64,000 bases of DNA from CAUYXS01 sp965248495 (GTDB taxonomy: Bacteria; Chloroflexota; Dehalococcoidia; Lucifugimonadales; Australimonadaceae): positions 1,240,001 to 1,304,000 of the forward strand of contig CBDFJL010000003.1 of the NCBI GenBank assembly GCA_965248495.1, read 5' to 3'. Shown piece by piece: positions 17,364 through 26,583 of this stretch. Position 1 is the first letter of the stretch, and each line of letters begins with the position of its first letter. Position numbers and translations under genes: made by a program. Under the pieces are notes generated by a model. That model was given only the letters and a program-made list of their open reading frames with translations, searched no databases and was not told the DNA's origin.

Positions 17364-18206
17364 ATGAAGAAGACGATCGCAGCTGGCGAGCTTGATGCTC
17401 CATATCAGGTGGTCTTTGGAGATGTGTCGAAGATTGTCGATGCCGCCAAGGACTCGGCAACCCGTTCGGTGAATGCTGCCATGACTGCCGCGTATTGGTT
17501 GATCGGGCATCGCATCATCGAGTTCGAGCAGTCAGGAGAAGAGCGGGCTACGTACGGGACCGCGCTCATGGAAAGACTGGCGGCGGACTTGACCCAGCGG
17601 TTTGGACGCGGCTTCTCCCGTCAGAACATCCAATACATGCGTCTCTTCTACGTCTCATATCCATCCGATCAGATTCGCCAGGCGCTGTCTGGCAAATTGG
17701 CTCGATCCCCTAGGCGTCGGATTCGCCCGACGCCCTCTGGCGGATCCGACGCCACTTCCATTGAAATACGCCTGGGCGAGCTTCTCGCGGCCTTTCCGCT
17801 GCCCTGGTCCGCCTACGTGCGGCTGCTATCGGTCAAGAACACCAGCGCCCGTGAATTCTATGAAGCCGAGGCCCTGCGAGGAGGGTGGTCGGTTCGCCAG
17901 CTCGACCGGCAGATCAATTCCCAGTTCTACGAGCGCACGGCTCTATCGAAGAACAAGGCCGCCATGCTGACGGAGGGGCAGAAGCCCCGTCACGAAGATC
18001 GCGTGGAGATCAAGGACCCGTTCGTCCTCGAGTTCCTCGACCTCAAGGACGAGTACTCGGAAAGCGATCTGGAAGAGGCGCTCATCCGCCACCTGGAGAC
18101 CTTCCTCCTGGAACTGGGCGGTGACTTCTGCTTCATGGGCCGCCAAAGGCGTCTGCGCATCGGTGACAAATGGTACCGGGTGGACCTGCTGTTCTTTCAC
18201 CGGCGG
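17364..18206 (+). pseudogene. YhcG / DUF1016 PD-(D/E)XK nuclease, 3'-truncated by deletion
   Basis: ATG at 17364 has GAGG nine bases upstream. The protein (MKKTIAAGELDAPYQVVFGD) carries the DUF1016 N-terminal region (AYWLIGHRIIEFEQSG), the conserved middle (FYEAEALRGGWSVRQLDRQI, ERTALSKNKAAML) and the start of the nuclease domain (GDKWYRVDLLFFHRR). The family then normally continues with the catalytic strand carrying a VIDLK-type motif; here the homology stops at about 18206 and recombinase sequence begins, so the frame ends at 18257 with unrelated residues. The nuclease core is therefore lost. YhcG-type nucleases often sit in defence or restriction loci and mobile islands. Confidence 0.8.
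17713..17753. repeat. Inverted repeat inside the yhcG-like gene
   Basis: GGCGTCGGAT (17713-17722) is perfectly inverted as ATCCGACGCC (17744-17753), and CCGACGCC also occurs between them (17727-17734), allowing alternative hairpins. The segment encodes an Arg/Pro/Ser-rich linker in a stretch that is length-variable in the family. Confidence 0.6.
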
Positions 18207-19437
18207 CCTCCCCTACGGATACCGCATCGGGGACGATGGCAGGCCCGAGGCGATTGAGGAGCAGGCGGAGGTTGTGCGCCGCATCTTCCACATGTACGTC
18301 CATGAGGGGATCGGGTCCTACTCCATTGCCGTGCGGCTGACCGACGAGGGGACCCCCACCCAGACCGGCAAGCTGCTGTGGCTTCAGTCCCGCGTGCACC
18401 ACATCCTGGGTAATGCCACCTACACGGGCTCCTGGGTCTACGGAAAGTACCGCCACGTCTCCACTGAAGACGGTATGAAGATCTACGACCAGCCGAAGGA
18501 GACCTGGATTGAGATCCCGGTCCCGCAAGTGATCGACGACGAGACCTGGGAGCGGGCGCAGACACTGAAGAAGCAGCGGAGCAGGAGGGCCAAGAGGAAC
18601 ACGAATGTGCTCTACCTGTTGCAGCACCTTCTGAAATGCGGCGAGTGCGGCCACAACTTCCATGCAAGATGCACCTGGAGCACCACCAACGTTCGCAACG
18701 GCAAGAAGTACCGCTACGACCTTCCCACTCCCAACCGATACTACATGTGCAACGGAATGCAGAGTATGCGCCTGCGCTGCCGAGAGCGTCCCTACATCCG
18801 GGCTGAGCGATTGGAGGAGCCGATATGGAGCGAGGTGAAGCGGGTAATCCAGAACCCCGACCTGATCGTCGCCGGTATCGACACCCTCGATTCTCCAGAG
18901 GGCGGCGGATTGGAGGAGGAGATCGCCCAAGCCGAGCGAGACCTGCGGAGCATCCAGATGGAAGAGGACCGCGCCATCAGGCTGTTCGTGTCGGGGAAGG
19001 TCACCGAGGCCCAACTCGACCATCAGCGCAAGTTCATCACCGAGCGGCTTGAGAGCGCCAGGGCGAAGCTGGACGATTACCATGCTCAGGAGGTGGGCGG
19101 AGCTGAGAAGCGGCGGCTGATGGAGGCTGTCCTAGCCTGGGCGAGGAACGTCGGCCAGGGACTGGACGAGTTGACCCCCGAGCAGCGCAAGGAGATCCTC
19201 CAGATGATCGTGGAGCAGGTCGTCATCGACAGGGACAACAACGTGGACATCACGCTGGCTATACCCATCGACGGTGATTCCCCTGAGCCTGAGTCCGTCG
19301 CAATTGCGTCTAAAGAATCTTCGCGCTTACGTTCAGACTGCCGATGTAGGGTGACGAGTTGTCGAGCGCCGCAGGAGACGGCACAGCCTCGGCACACGAC
19401 ATCGACCCGTTCGGTAGTGCTTCAGATTGATTTGTAG
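18204..19437 (+). pseudogene. Large serine recombinase lacking its catalytic domain
   Basis: From 18204 the +1 frame reads GGLPYGYRIGDDG, the start of the recombinase DNA-binding domain, then the zinc ribbon (LLKCGECGHNFHARC, later Cys in YYMCNG and LRCRERPYIRAERLE), and a long coiled coil (about 18890-19110) typical of large serine integrases. The N-terminal resolvase domain with the nucleophilic Ser is absent: its place is taken by the truncated YhcG gene. The 3' end reaches a stop at 19437 after a low-homology tail. It cannot catalyse recombination as it stands. Confidence 0.85.
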
Positions 19438-19594
19438 ATGGATTGACTAGTGCGGCGGAGAAGGAGCACTCGTGGCAAGACACTGGGCGTCTGGATCCTT
19501 ACTGTGGATTATCAACAAGCCTTTGCCTATGGATGAATCGTCGAACAATGGGCATGGCGGGAATGTGACTCTGTCTTTCTCCTAGCGAGGTTAT

Positions 19595-19783
19595 GTGCCG
19601 GAACTAATACCATGTAGAGTGTGTAAGCAGGAGATGGCGTCATCCGCCAAGCAGTGTCCGCATTGTGGAGACCCTAATCCCAATCACAAGGAGCCTCTGG
19701 ACCATTGGGGTCGTTTAGGAGCTGTAGTAGTAGTAGTGGTGTCTATCATCATACTGTTATTCTTAGGGAACCGTTTTGGATAA
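19595..19783 (+). CDS. Small zinc-ribbon protein with one membrane helix
   Basis: 62 residues from a GTG start. The N-terminus holds two CxxC knuckles (CRVCKQEM and CPHCGDPNP), a double-psi zinc-ribbon of the kind found in many short bacterial membrane proteins, followed by a single helix (VVVVVVSIIILLFLGN). The expected topology is a cytoplasmic ribbon tethered to the membrane. Function unknown. It is monocistronic as far as can be seen, with about 150 bp of non-coding DNA on its 5' side. Confidence 0.65.
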   Translation: MPELIPCRVCKQEMASSAKQCPHCGDPNPNHKEPLDHWGRLGAVVVVVVSIIILLFLGNRFG

Positions 19784-19839
19784 AAAAGCTTTGGTTCCCT
19801 ATTAGGTATGTGGACAGTGTCATCGCCACGTGACTGAAG

Positions 19840-20609
19840 GTGGCATCGCGAGTCTGGAGAGGATCAATCTTGTTGAAAGAGCGGGCAAGCCTTGACGAAG
19901 CGATAGCGAAGGCTTGGTGCGCCTACGACAACGCGGCGGAGTTGTCGGTGCGCGTTAAGCCCGCCGCGCCGATTCTGTTCTTTGGTGACCTCGGTGCGTA
20001 CAGGGTATCCACACTGCGTGTACTGACTGTGGGGTTGAATCCCTCGCTACAGGAATTCCCGGCGGATAGGCCGTTCTCACGCTTTCCGTTAGACGAGGGT
20101 ACCGCGGGCCGTGGCCGCGATCACTACCTTTATGCCCTATCGTCCTACTTCCGCACCGACCCTTATTGCGCCTGGTTCAGAGCATTCGAGCCCTTACTTA
20201 ACGGCGCTGGAGCCAGCTACTACGAAGGCTTCACCTCGACAGCGCTCCATACCGACATCTGCTCACCCGTCGCCACCGATCCGACTTGGAGCAAACTCGG
20301 CGACGTCGACCGGTCCACACTTGAAGCCGATGGCGGTCGCTTTGGCACATGCTGCTGAAGATACTGGAGCTCCAGATCGTGGTCCTGTCCGTCGCAAAGC
20401 GCCACCTTGAGCGCATAGCGTTTGAGCCGCAAGACAACGAGTGGACTGCCATCCACACTTTCGATCGGCCAGCCGCGCGTCGCCTGGTTGGGGCTGTCCT
20501 GGCCGAACAGCACGACGAATGGGCCATCGGCCGACGCTACATGACACCCGTGGCCTACACCATCGACGAAGCTCTACCCGAGGCGGACCTAGAGAAGGCA
20601 GCGGCATAG
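19840..20609 (+). pseudogene. Uracil-DNA-glycosylase-like protein, frameshifted
   Basis: The first part (GTG at 19840) contains LRVLTVGLNPSLQEFPADRP and later YYEGFTSTALHTDICSPVAT, resembling a conserved family of uracil-DNA-glycosylase-fold hypotheticals. That frame stops at 20358 with an aberrant tail (GGRFGTCC). The family continues in another frame from about 20337 (SLWHMLLKILELQIVVLSVAKRHLER) to 20609. One missing base near 20333-20343 would join them into a protein of about 255 residues. The family assignment is from memory of the conserved motifs and is moderate. Confidence 0.55.
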
Positions 20610-20708
20610 ATGTGTTCAACAGGATGGCGCTCTCTCTTACACCACTTTACGGGACGTGACCCATCAGGAGACGAATAACCAAAACCGATGTCGTTGTCAG
20701 GAGGCAAG

Positions 20709-21776
20709 ATGGACAAGTACGTACGTTTACCCGCTGGGATGGTAGTAGTTGTCGCGCTGCTAGCCATGGCTGCGTGTGGAGGCAACGAAGGAGAGGCCCA
20801 AGAGAATACGCTCGATGAGATCCTCGATCGAGGATACCTCGTCTGCGGCATCAAAGCTGACACCCCAGGCTTCGGCGTGCTCAACCCGGACGGCACGGCC
20901 CAAGGTAACGACGTGGAGTATTGCCACGCGATGGCCGCGGCTGTCTTCGGAGACAGGAGCAAGGTCGAGTTCAAGGAGGCCACCTCCGCCAACCGCTTCG
21001 AGCTGCTCGCCGCGAAAGAGATCGACGTGCTCATCCGCACAACCACTTGGACCGCCAGCCGCGACACCGACCTCAACGTCGCCTTCGCGCCCACCACCTT
21101 CTACGACGGCACCGGCATCATGGTGAAGGCGAGCGCCGGACCGTCCAGCGCTAAGGAGCTCGACGGGGCCACTATCTGCATCCTGGACGGCACCAGCACC
21201 CAGGGCGCCGTCTCCGACTTCTTCTCCGAACAGGGGCTCACCTACTCTGAGCTCACCTTCCAGGCCAACCCGGAGCTCCGCGGAGCGTTTATCAACGGTC
21301 AGTGTGACGCCTGGTCCTCCGATAAATCACAGCTGGGCGGTCACCAGTTCACCCTAAAGGCGGACGGGACCGACGCCATCGTGCTCCCCGAGACGCTCTC
21401 CAAAGAACCTCTCGGTCCGAGTGTACGCGACTACGACTCGGAGTGGGAAGACGTGGTGCGCTGGGTAGTGAATGGCATGATCATCGCCGAAGAGCAGGGG
21501 GTCACCTCGGATAATATGGGTCAGATGGCGGCGAACCCGCCGAACAACACAGTGGCCCGTCTCCTGGGAGTGGGATTCGACGGCGGCCCTCCTACCAACC
21601 TGGGCATCGGACACGGCAAGATCGCCAGCACCTTCATGCAGAGCGTGATCGATCAGGTCGGCAACTACGGTGAGGCCTACAGCCTTACGCTCGAGCAGGT
21701 AGGACTCACCCGTGCCGGATCATTGAACGCCTCCTATCTAGATGGCGGACTGATCTACGCCCCGCCGATGCGCTAA
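20709..21776 (+). CDS. aapJ: Amino-acid ABC transporter substrate-binding lipoprotein
   Basis: Family 3 solute-binding protein of the general L-amino-acid (Aap/Bzt) type, 355 residues. ATG 20709 is chosen over the in-frame ATG at 20688 because AGGAGG lies 4-9 bases upstream and the signal peptide then has a normal length. The lipobox MAAC gives Cys23 as the lipidated residue. The two lobes contain DRGYLVCGIKADTPGFG, NDVEYCHAMAAAVFGD and TTWTASRDTDLNVAF, characteristic of AapJ. It heads the aapJQMP operon. A hairpin follows before aapQ and may keep the binding protein at higher levels than the permease. Substrate range (broad polar or acidic amino acids) is inferred from the family. Confidence 0.88.
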   Translation: MDKYVRLPAGMVVVVALLAMAACGGNEGEAQENTLDEILDRGYLVCGIKADTPGFGVLNPDGTAQGNDVEYCHAMAAAVFGDRSKVEFKEATSANRFELLAAKEIDVLIRTTTWTASRDTDLNVAFAPTTFYDGTGIMVKASAGPSSAKELDGATICILDGTSTQGAVSDFFSEQGLTYSELTFQANPELRGAFINGQCDAWSSDKSQLGGHQFTLKADGTDAIVLPETLSKEPLGPSVRDYDSEWEDVVRWVVNGMIIAEEQGVTSDNMGQMAANPPNNTVARLLGVGFDGGPPTNLGIGHGKIASTFMQSVIDQVGNYGEAYSLTLEQVGLTRAGSLNASYLDGGLIYAPPMR

Positions 21777-21798
21777 GAGCGCTTTCTGACAAGGACGG

Positions 21799-21832
21799 AA
21801 CGTATGGGCGGGCATACCCCTGCCCATACGTT
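21799..21832 (+). promoter_or_regulatory. Intercistronic hairpin between aapJ and aapQ
   Basis: AACGTATGGGC pairs perfectly with GCCCATACGTT (11 bp, 12-base loop). No U-tract follows, so it looks more like a transcript-stabilising or processing hairpin than a full terminator. Such elements after binding-protein genes usually raise the stoichiometry of the binding protein over the membrane subunits. Confidence 0.6.
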
Positions 21833-21855
21833 GGATTTCGTGTGATTGCTAGGCG

Positions 21856-23022
21856 ATGATGCAGCGCCTGAAAGACATCTGGTTCAAGAGACGCTCGCGC
21901 TACCTCGCGGTCAATCTAATCGTCGGTGCCGCTTCCGGGATCGTTGTGGGCTACGTCGGCTATTCCATAGCCATCAACCTCTTCGATTTCGACTTCCTCT
22001 TCGGGCCTTACGGCAGTCCGGACCGCAGCTCGATCTTCCAGTTCCTGGACGTAGAGGCGAGCAACCCGAGATGGCTGGGGATGCTCAAAGGTGCTGGCAA
22101 CACCATAGCAGTCGTGGTCTTTGCCATCTTCCTTTCCTCCATGTTGGGCTTGGCCGTTGGCGTGGCCCGACTCTCCTCCAATCCCATGGTCAACCGGCTG
22201 GGCAAGCTCTACGTTGAGCTGTTCAGAAACCTGCCCCTGCTGCTGATCATGTTCTTCTTCGCCTTCGCGGCCTTCAGGGGGCTGCCCAGAATAGAGGAGC
22301 GCTCAGGATGGGGCGGTGTCCTCTACATCAGCAACCGCGGGCTGGCCATCCCCTGGCTTGAGACCGCCAATTCGCTCTGGTGGCTGTGGCTCGTGGCGTT
22401 GCTCGGCGCCGCCACGGGCGCGTGGCTCGTGAGGAGGAGCCGTGCGCGCAGGGAGGCGAAGACGGGCGAGAGCCTGCGCCCCAATGTGTGGGGAACAACG
22501 GTCTTTGTGCTCATAGGAGCGGTGGCATACGCCGCACTGCTCTTCCCGGTGCGCCTAACTCTTCCTGACGTGACTCAATCGGCGTCCGGGTTCTTCTCGT
22601 ATACCGGTGGCAATCTGCTCGGGTTGGGTTATCTGAGCGCGCTGGTGTCGCTCACCCTCTACTTAAGCGCCTACATCGCTGAGATCGTGCGTGGCTCGCT
22701 CCAGGCGGTTCCCTACGGCCAGACCGAAGCCTCCGCATCTCTTGGACTATCAACGTACCAGCGCTTCTCGCTGATCATCCTGCCCCAGGCCCTGCGGATC
22801 ATGATTCCTTCTTTGAACAACGAATACCAAAACGCCAACAAGGACTCGACGCTTGCGCATGCCATAGCCTACGGCGAGATAGTCCTGATATCCAATAGGA
22901 TCATCAACAACACCGGGAACCTCCTGCAGACATACCTGTTCATATTCTTCGTTTTCGTCATCACGAACCTCATCATCTCGCTGATCATGAATGCGATTAA
23001 CCGAAAAGTCCAGATCAGATGA
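21856..23022 (+). CDS. aapQ: Amino-acid ABC transporter permease 1
   Basis: 388 residues; ATG 21856 or the adjacent ATG 21859. Several membrane helices (AVNLIVGAASGIVVGYVGYS, VVVFAIFLSSMLGLAVGVA, LLLIMFFFAFAAF) and the EAA coupling loop (SLQAVPYGQTEASASLGL ... LPQALRIMIPS) that docks on the ATPase. The long segment between helices, including a basic loop (RRSRARREAKTGE), is typical of AapQ, which is larger than ordinary amino-acid permeases. Its stop overlaps the aapM start by 4 bp (ATGA). Confidence 0.88.
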   Translation: MMQRLKDIWFKRRSRYLAVNLIVGAASGIVVGYVGYSIAINLFDFDFLFGPYGSPDRSSIFQFLDVEASNPRWLGMLKGAGNTIAVVVFAIFLSSMLGLAVGVARLSSNPMVNRLGKLYVELFRNLPLLLIMFFFAFAAFRGLPRIEERSGWGGVLYISNRGLAIPWLETANSLWWLWLVALLGAATGAWLVRRSRARREAKTGESLRPNVWGTTVFVLIGAVAYAALLFPVRLTLPDVTQSASGFFSYTGGNLLGLGYLSALVSLTLYLSAYIAEIVRGSLQAVPYGQTEASASLGLSTYQRFSLIILPQALRIMIPSLNNEYQNANKDSTLAHAIAYGEIVLISNRIINNTGNLLQTYLFIFFVFVITNLIISLIMNAINRKVQIR

Positions 23023-24362
23023 CGACATCTGCAGCGTATCGCTCTATCGTCTCCAGCTGTCTGACCTGGGCAAGGACAAACCTGTTCAATTCATGGCGTA
23101 ACTCCGTCCTTAGCTTAGCCACCATAGCGGCTGGCGGTATCGCCGGATTCCTGATGCTGAGGTTCGTTCTGTTCCAGGCCAACTGGGGCCTCGTCGCGAT
23201 CAACCGAAAGCTGTTCTTCGTCGGCAGTTATCCTGCGGAGGACACCTTCCGGATATGGATATCCCTCTTCATCGTCGTAATTCTGGTTGCCCTTACCTAT
23301 GGCGTCTGGATCGGAAGATTGCGGCCCTACATAGTGGCGATCGGTTTGGTGGCGGTGATAACTCTCACACTCGGCCTGGGGACCGATCTGCAGATCCAGG
23401 AGGGACAGTACACCCAAGAGATACAGTCCGCGGGACAGACCGCAATCGTGAGCGGTGTCCAAAGAGAACTGGTGTGGGAGCGTGGCTGGGCACCCCGCTG
23501 GCTCTACTCGCTCTCACTGGGACTCGCAATCCCGTTCGGTACATCTTGGCTGCTACTCGCTGGGCTCTTTGCGGTCCTGATAGGAGGAGCCTGGGCGGGC
23601 AGGCTCCTCTCCAGATGGAGAAGCAATCCGATACTGCTTCAGGCGATCGGCGCAGTGTGGGTCCTGCTCATCCCGATGATCGTCTTGCTCCAGTTGGGGG
23701 TGTCCAGCAGCCACTGGGAGAGTGCATTCCTCGACCTGCTGGTGTTTGCCGTGGGGGGATTCTTCTCCTTCTTCATCGGTCTCGGACTGGCGTTGGGCCG
23801 CACCTCTCCATACTGGACTATACGGTTCTCCGCCGTCGGCTACATCGAGGTCGTGCGCGCTGCCCCGCTGCTCGTCTGGCTACTGTTCGCCACGTTCCTC
23901 GATGACGAGTTCGGACCTATCGGCGAAGCGTTCAGCAACATCGACCTCGTATATCGAGTCATGATCGTTTTTGCCTTCTTCGGCGGGGCCTACATCGCTG
24001 AGGTTTTGCGAGGCGGACTCCAGTCCATACCGCGTGGCCAGCATGAGGCGTCTGAGGCGATAGGTCTTTCCGCGGCGCAGAAGTACATCTTCATCATCCT
24101 GCCGCAAGCGATCAAGGCGGTTATCCCGGCAATTATCGGGCGCTTCATCGCCCTATGGAAAGATACAGCGCTACTCGCCGCAATATCGCTCGTCAACACA
24201 CTGGAAAAAGCGAAAAAGATCCTCGGGGGCCAGACGGACATAGCGGAGGGCGCCTTCTTCGAGATATATATTGTGGTAGGGCTCATATACTGGCTGGTTT
24301 CGTATCTGTTATCCCGGCTTGGCGGAGCGGCGGAAACCCGATTAGGACTGGGCACCAGATAA
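23019..24362 (+). CDS. aapM: Amino-acid ABC transporter permease 2
   Basis: 447 residues, translationally coupled to aapQ by the ATGA overlap at 23019-23022. At least eight hydrophobic helices and a C-terminal EAA loop (GLQSIPRGQHEASEAIGL ... LPQAIKAVIPA). The N-terminal half, with a large periplasmic insertion around GTDLQIQEGQYTQEIQSAG, is the AapM hallmark. Pairs with AapQ as a heterodimeric pore in the inner membrane. Confidence 0.88.
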   Translation: MTTSAAYRSIVSSCLTWARTNLFNSWRNSVLSLATIAAGGIAGFLMLRFVLFQANWGLVAINRKLFFVGSYPAEDTFRIWISLFIVVILVALTYGVWIGRLRPYIVAIGLVAVITLTLGLGTDLQIQEGQYTQEIQSAGQTAIVSGVQRELVWERGWAPRWLYSLSLGLAIPFGTSWLLLAGLFAVLIGGAWAGRLLSRWRSNPILLQAIGAVWVLLIPMIVLLQLGVSSSHWESAFLDLLVFAVGGFFSFFIGLGLALGRTSPYWTIRFSAVGYIEVVRAAPLLVWLLFATFLDDEFGPIGEAFSNIDLVYRVMIVFAFFGGAYIAEVLRGGLQSIPRGQHEASEAIGLSAAQKYIFIILPQAIKAVIPAIIGRFIALWKDTALLAAISLVNTLEKAKKILGGQTDIAEGAFFEIYIVVGLIYWLVSYLLSRLGGAAETRLGLGTR

Positions 24363-24390
24363 CGGACCAGGCTATAGAGAGGACCGACAC

Positions 24391-25143
24391 ATGGCCAAGC
24401 AGAGTGGCAAAGAGATACTCCGCCTAGAGAAAGTGGTGAAACGCTACGGCGATTTCACTGCTCTGAAAGAAGTCGACGTCTCAGTGATCAAGGGCGAGGT
24501 CGTCGTCATCATCGGGCCTTCTGGCTCAGGCAAATCGACCCTGCTCAGGACCATAAATCAGCTCGAGCGACACGATTCCGGCCGGATCGTCGTTGACGGC
24601 GTCGAGCTGACGGACGACGCCCGCACTCTCGCCAAGATACGGGCCGACACGGGGATGGTCTTTCAGCAGTTCAACCTCTTCCCGCACCTCACCGTCACGC
24701 GCAACATAACACTCGCGCCGCAGAAGGTCCGCCATATGCCGCAGAAGCAGGCGGCGGAGCTCGCGCTCCAACTGCTGCGCCGCGTAGGTATGCCTGAACA
24801 GGCGGAGAAATACCCCGGCCAACTCTCAGGCGGCCAGCAGCAGCGCGTCGCCATCGCCCGCGCTCTCGCGATGAACCCCAAGCTGATGATGTTCGACGAG
24901 CCCACCTCCGCGCTCGACCCGGAGATGATCAACGAGGTCCTCAAGGTGATGGGCGAGTTGGCTGCGTCCGGTATGACCATGATCTGCGTTACCCACGAGA
25001 TGAGCTTCGCAAGGAACGTCGCCGACCGCGTGATCTTCATGGATGAGGGCGAGATAGTCGAAGTCGGAACCTCTGAAGAGTTCTTCACCAGCCCGCGAGA
25101 GTCCCGCACCAAACTCTTTCTAAGCAAGATCCTCACCCACTAA
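24391..25143 (+). CDS. aapP: Amino-acid ABC transporter ATP-binding protein
   Basis: 250 residues with every ABC motif: Walker A GPSGSGKST, Q-loop FQQFNLFPHLTV, signature LSGGQQQRVAIARAL, Walker B LMMFDEPTSALDPE and switch His in CVTHE. Length and order match the polar amino-acid uptake ATPases (GlnQ/AapP). It closes the aapJQMP operon, 28 bp after aapM. All catalytic residues are intact, so the transporter looks functional, in contrast with the broken genes on either side. Confidence 0.92.
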   Translation: MAKQSGKEILRLEKVVKRYGDFTALKEVDVSVIKGEVVVIIGPSGSGKSTLLRTINQLERHDSGRIVVDGVELTDDARTLAKIRADTGMVFQQFNLFPHLTVTRNITLAPQKVRHMPQKQAAELALQLLRRVGMPEQAEKYPGQLSGGQQQRVAIARALAMNPKLMMFDEPTSALDPEMINEVLKVMGELAASGMTMICVTHEMSFARNVADRVIFMDEGEIVEVGTSEEFFTSPRESRTKLFLSKILTH

Positions 25144-25200
25144 TTTGCTACTCCAACCCAATCTCCCCTGTAGCAAAGGGCTAGAGGGCCCCGGCCCATT

Positions 25201-25220
25201 CGTCCTGAGCTTGTCGAAGG
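25201..25220. repeat. Copy of a short palindromic mini-element
   Basis: CGTCCTGAGCTTGTCGAAGG matches the TCCTGAGC...CGAAGG pattern seen at 32552-32760 and 43991-44087. It stands 57 bp past the aapP stop in intergenic DNA. Confidence 0.6.
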
Positions 25221-25324
25221 CTATTCCTAAGGGCATCGCGCAGGCGCACTCCAGCCAAAACGGCATCAACCGATGTGTTCAGGCTGTCCGAACTCCAGCG
25301 AGGGCCCAACTCCCTAACGGGTTC

Positions 25325-25567
25325 CTACGACCTGCTGGCGCCGGGGATATCACGGCGGTGGAAAAGGTAGAAGGCCAGTCCGCCCAAGACCAGAACGTAG
25401 GCCGCAAGCACCAGAAAGGCGTGGAGCTCCCCTTGAGTGGGGCCGGCGAAGCCCTCTGCATCTCCACCACTCTTGAAGACGCCGATATTATAGACCAGCA
25501 GGAAGTCCGCCACGTTCTGGAACCAGTCGAAGAGATTGATGAAGATGCCTAGGAAGATCTGCTCCAA
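25325..25567 (-). pseudogene. C-terminal fragment of an ABC-2-type permease
   Basis: 80 residues on the minus strand. The end (AYVLVLGGLAFYLFHRRDI then PGAS) is the usual final helix and tail of ABC-2 transporter permeases, and NLFDWFQNVADFLLVYNIGV matches the periplasmic stretch before it. Nothing upstream on this strand supplies the first five helices; the DNA there is the promoter of the plus-strand lipoprotein gene. A remnant, probably left by deletion. The family call rests on a short region, so confidence is moderate. Confidence 0.5.
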
Positions 25568-25674
25568 GCGCTATCAGTGTCTCATGATTTGTCGTACAAC
25601 TATTGGGGTATTGGGGGCAAGCCAATGGAACAAACCCGGTGCGCCCGTCGTCTATAGATGTAAGGAGGCGGACA

Positions 25675-26527
25675 ATGAGCGTGAAGGAGCGACCAGGTAC
25701 GAAACCACCGTGGGCATCGGGTATTCTGATAGGCTTGCTGGTAGCGGCATTCGTGGCATGCAGCACCGAGCCCCAACCAACAGCAACTCCGGCATCGGAT
25801 ACAGACCAGTTCGACCTCCCAGACGTCCTGCTCCAATTCGAGTACGAGCCTACCTTCTCGACCCCTGAGCGCTTTGCGCCCTTCGGAAGAGTACCCCCAT
25901 TCACCCTGTTGGAAGACGGGACGCTAATATATCTGGACGAGGGTGGACGATATGACGAGCAGCGGGTAATGGAAGTGCGCCTTTCAGGGGATGACGTAGA
26001 GGGCCCTGGTACAGCAGGTACTTGACCTAGGCTTCGAGCGCCTGGAAAACTACTCCGAGCAGTGCCAGAACCTTGACGACGGCACGGGTATGTGCCTCGC
26101 CGACGCTTCCTATACAGTCCTGAGAGTCCGTCTCCCCTCCGGCGAGCCTCGCCAGGTCAGGATCTACGCGAACTTCGGTAGCGACCTCCAGGCCCTAGAA
26201 TCCATTCGCTCTACGCTCAGGGAGTACAGTCACCCGGACGCCCGGCCATACGTGCCCGCGAAGGCCACTCTTTTCATCCGTCCGATGGCCGAGGCTGTGG
26301 ACGTCACTGTGCTGGACTGGGAGCTGGGTCCAGCTTGGCTGGAGGCCGACGACAAGGGCCGGCAACGGGCCAGGGTGGTGGACGGGGATGCCCTAGCCAC
26401 GCTGCTGGCGAGCGTTCCCCGCAATGTTGGTGACTTCTTCTTCCAGCACGAGGGCCAGGCCTACCACATGACTCTCGTTCCGTGGCTGCCGTTGGTCGAC
26501 TTTACGGCCGCTGTGGCTGCCTATTGA
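25675..26527 (+). pseudogene. Lipoprotein of unknown function, frameshifted
   Basis: ATG 25675 follows an excellent ribosome site (TAAGGAGGCGG). Signal peptide with lipobox: GLLVAAFVACSTEP. The frame ends at 26025 after VRLSGDDVEGPGTAGT, but coding continues in the +1 frame (ALVQQVLDLGFERLENYSEQ ... ) to 26527. Deleting one G of the GGG at about 25996-25998 gives one protein of about 283 residues ending LVDFTAAVAAY. Contains a run of polar, periplasmic-type sequence with two Cys (SEQCQ, TGMCLAD) that could form a disulfide. No family recognised. Confidence 0.65.
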
Positions 26528-26583
26528 TACCCTGCTGAAGTCAAATCTAGACTCGGGACCTTGGCTGAAAGGTGAGGGCCACA

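Noticed and set aside
21799..21832. Riboswitch in the aap operon
   Set aside because: A single simple hairpin without conserved aptamer elements.
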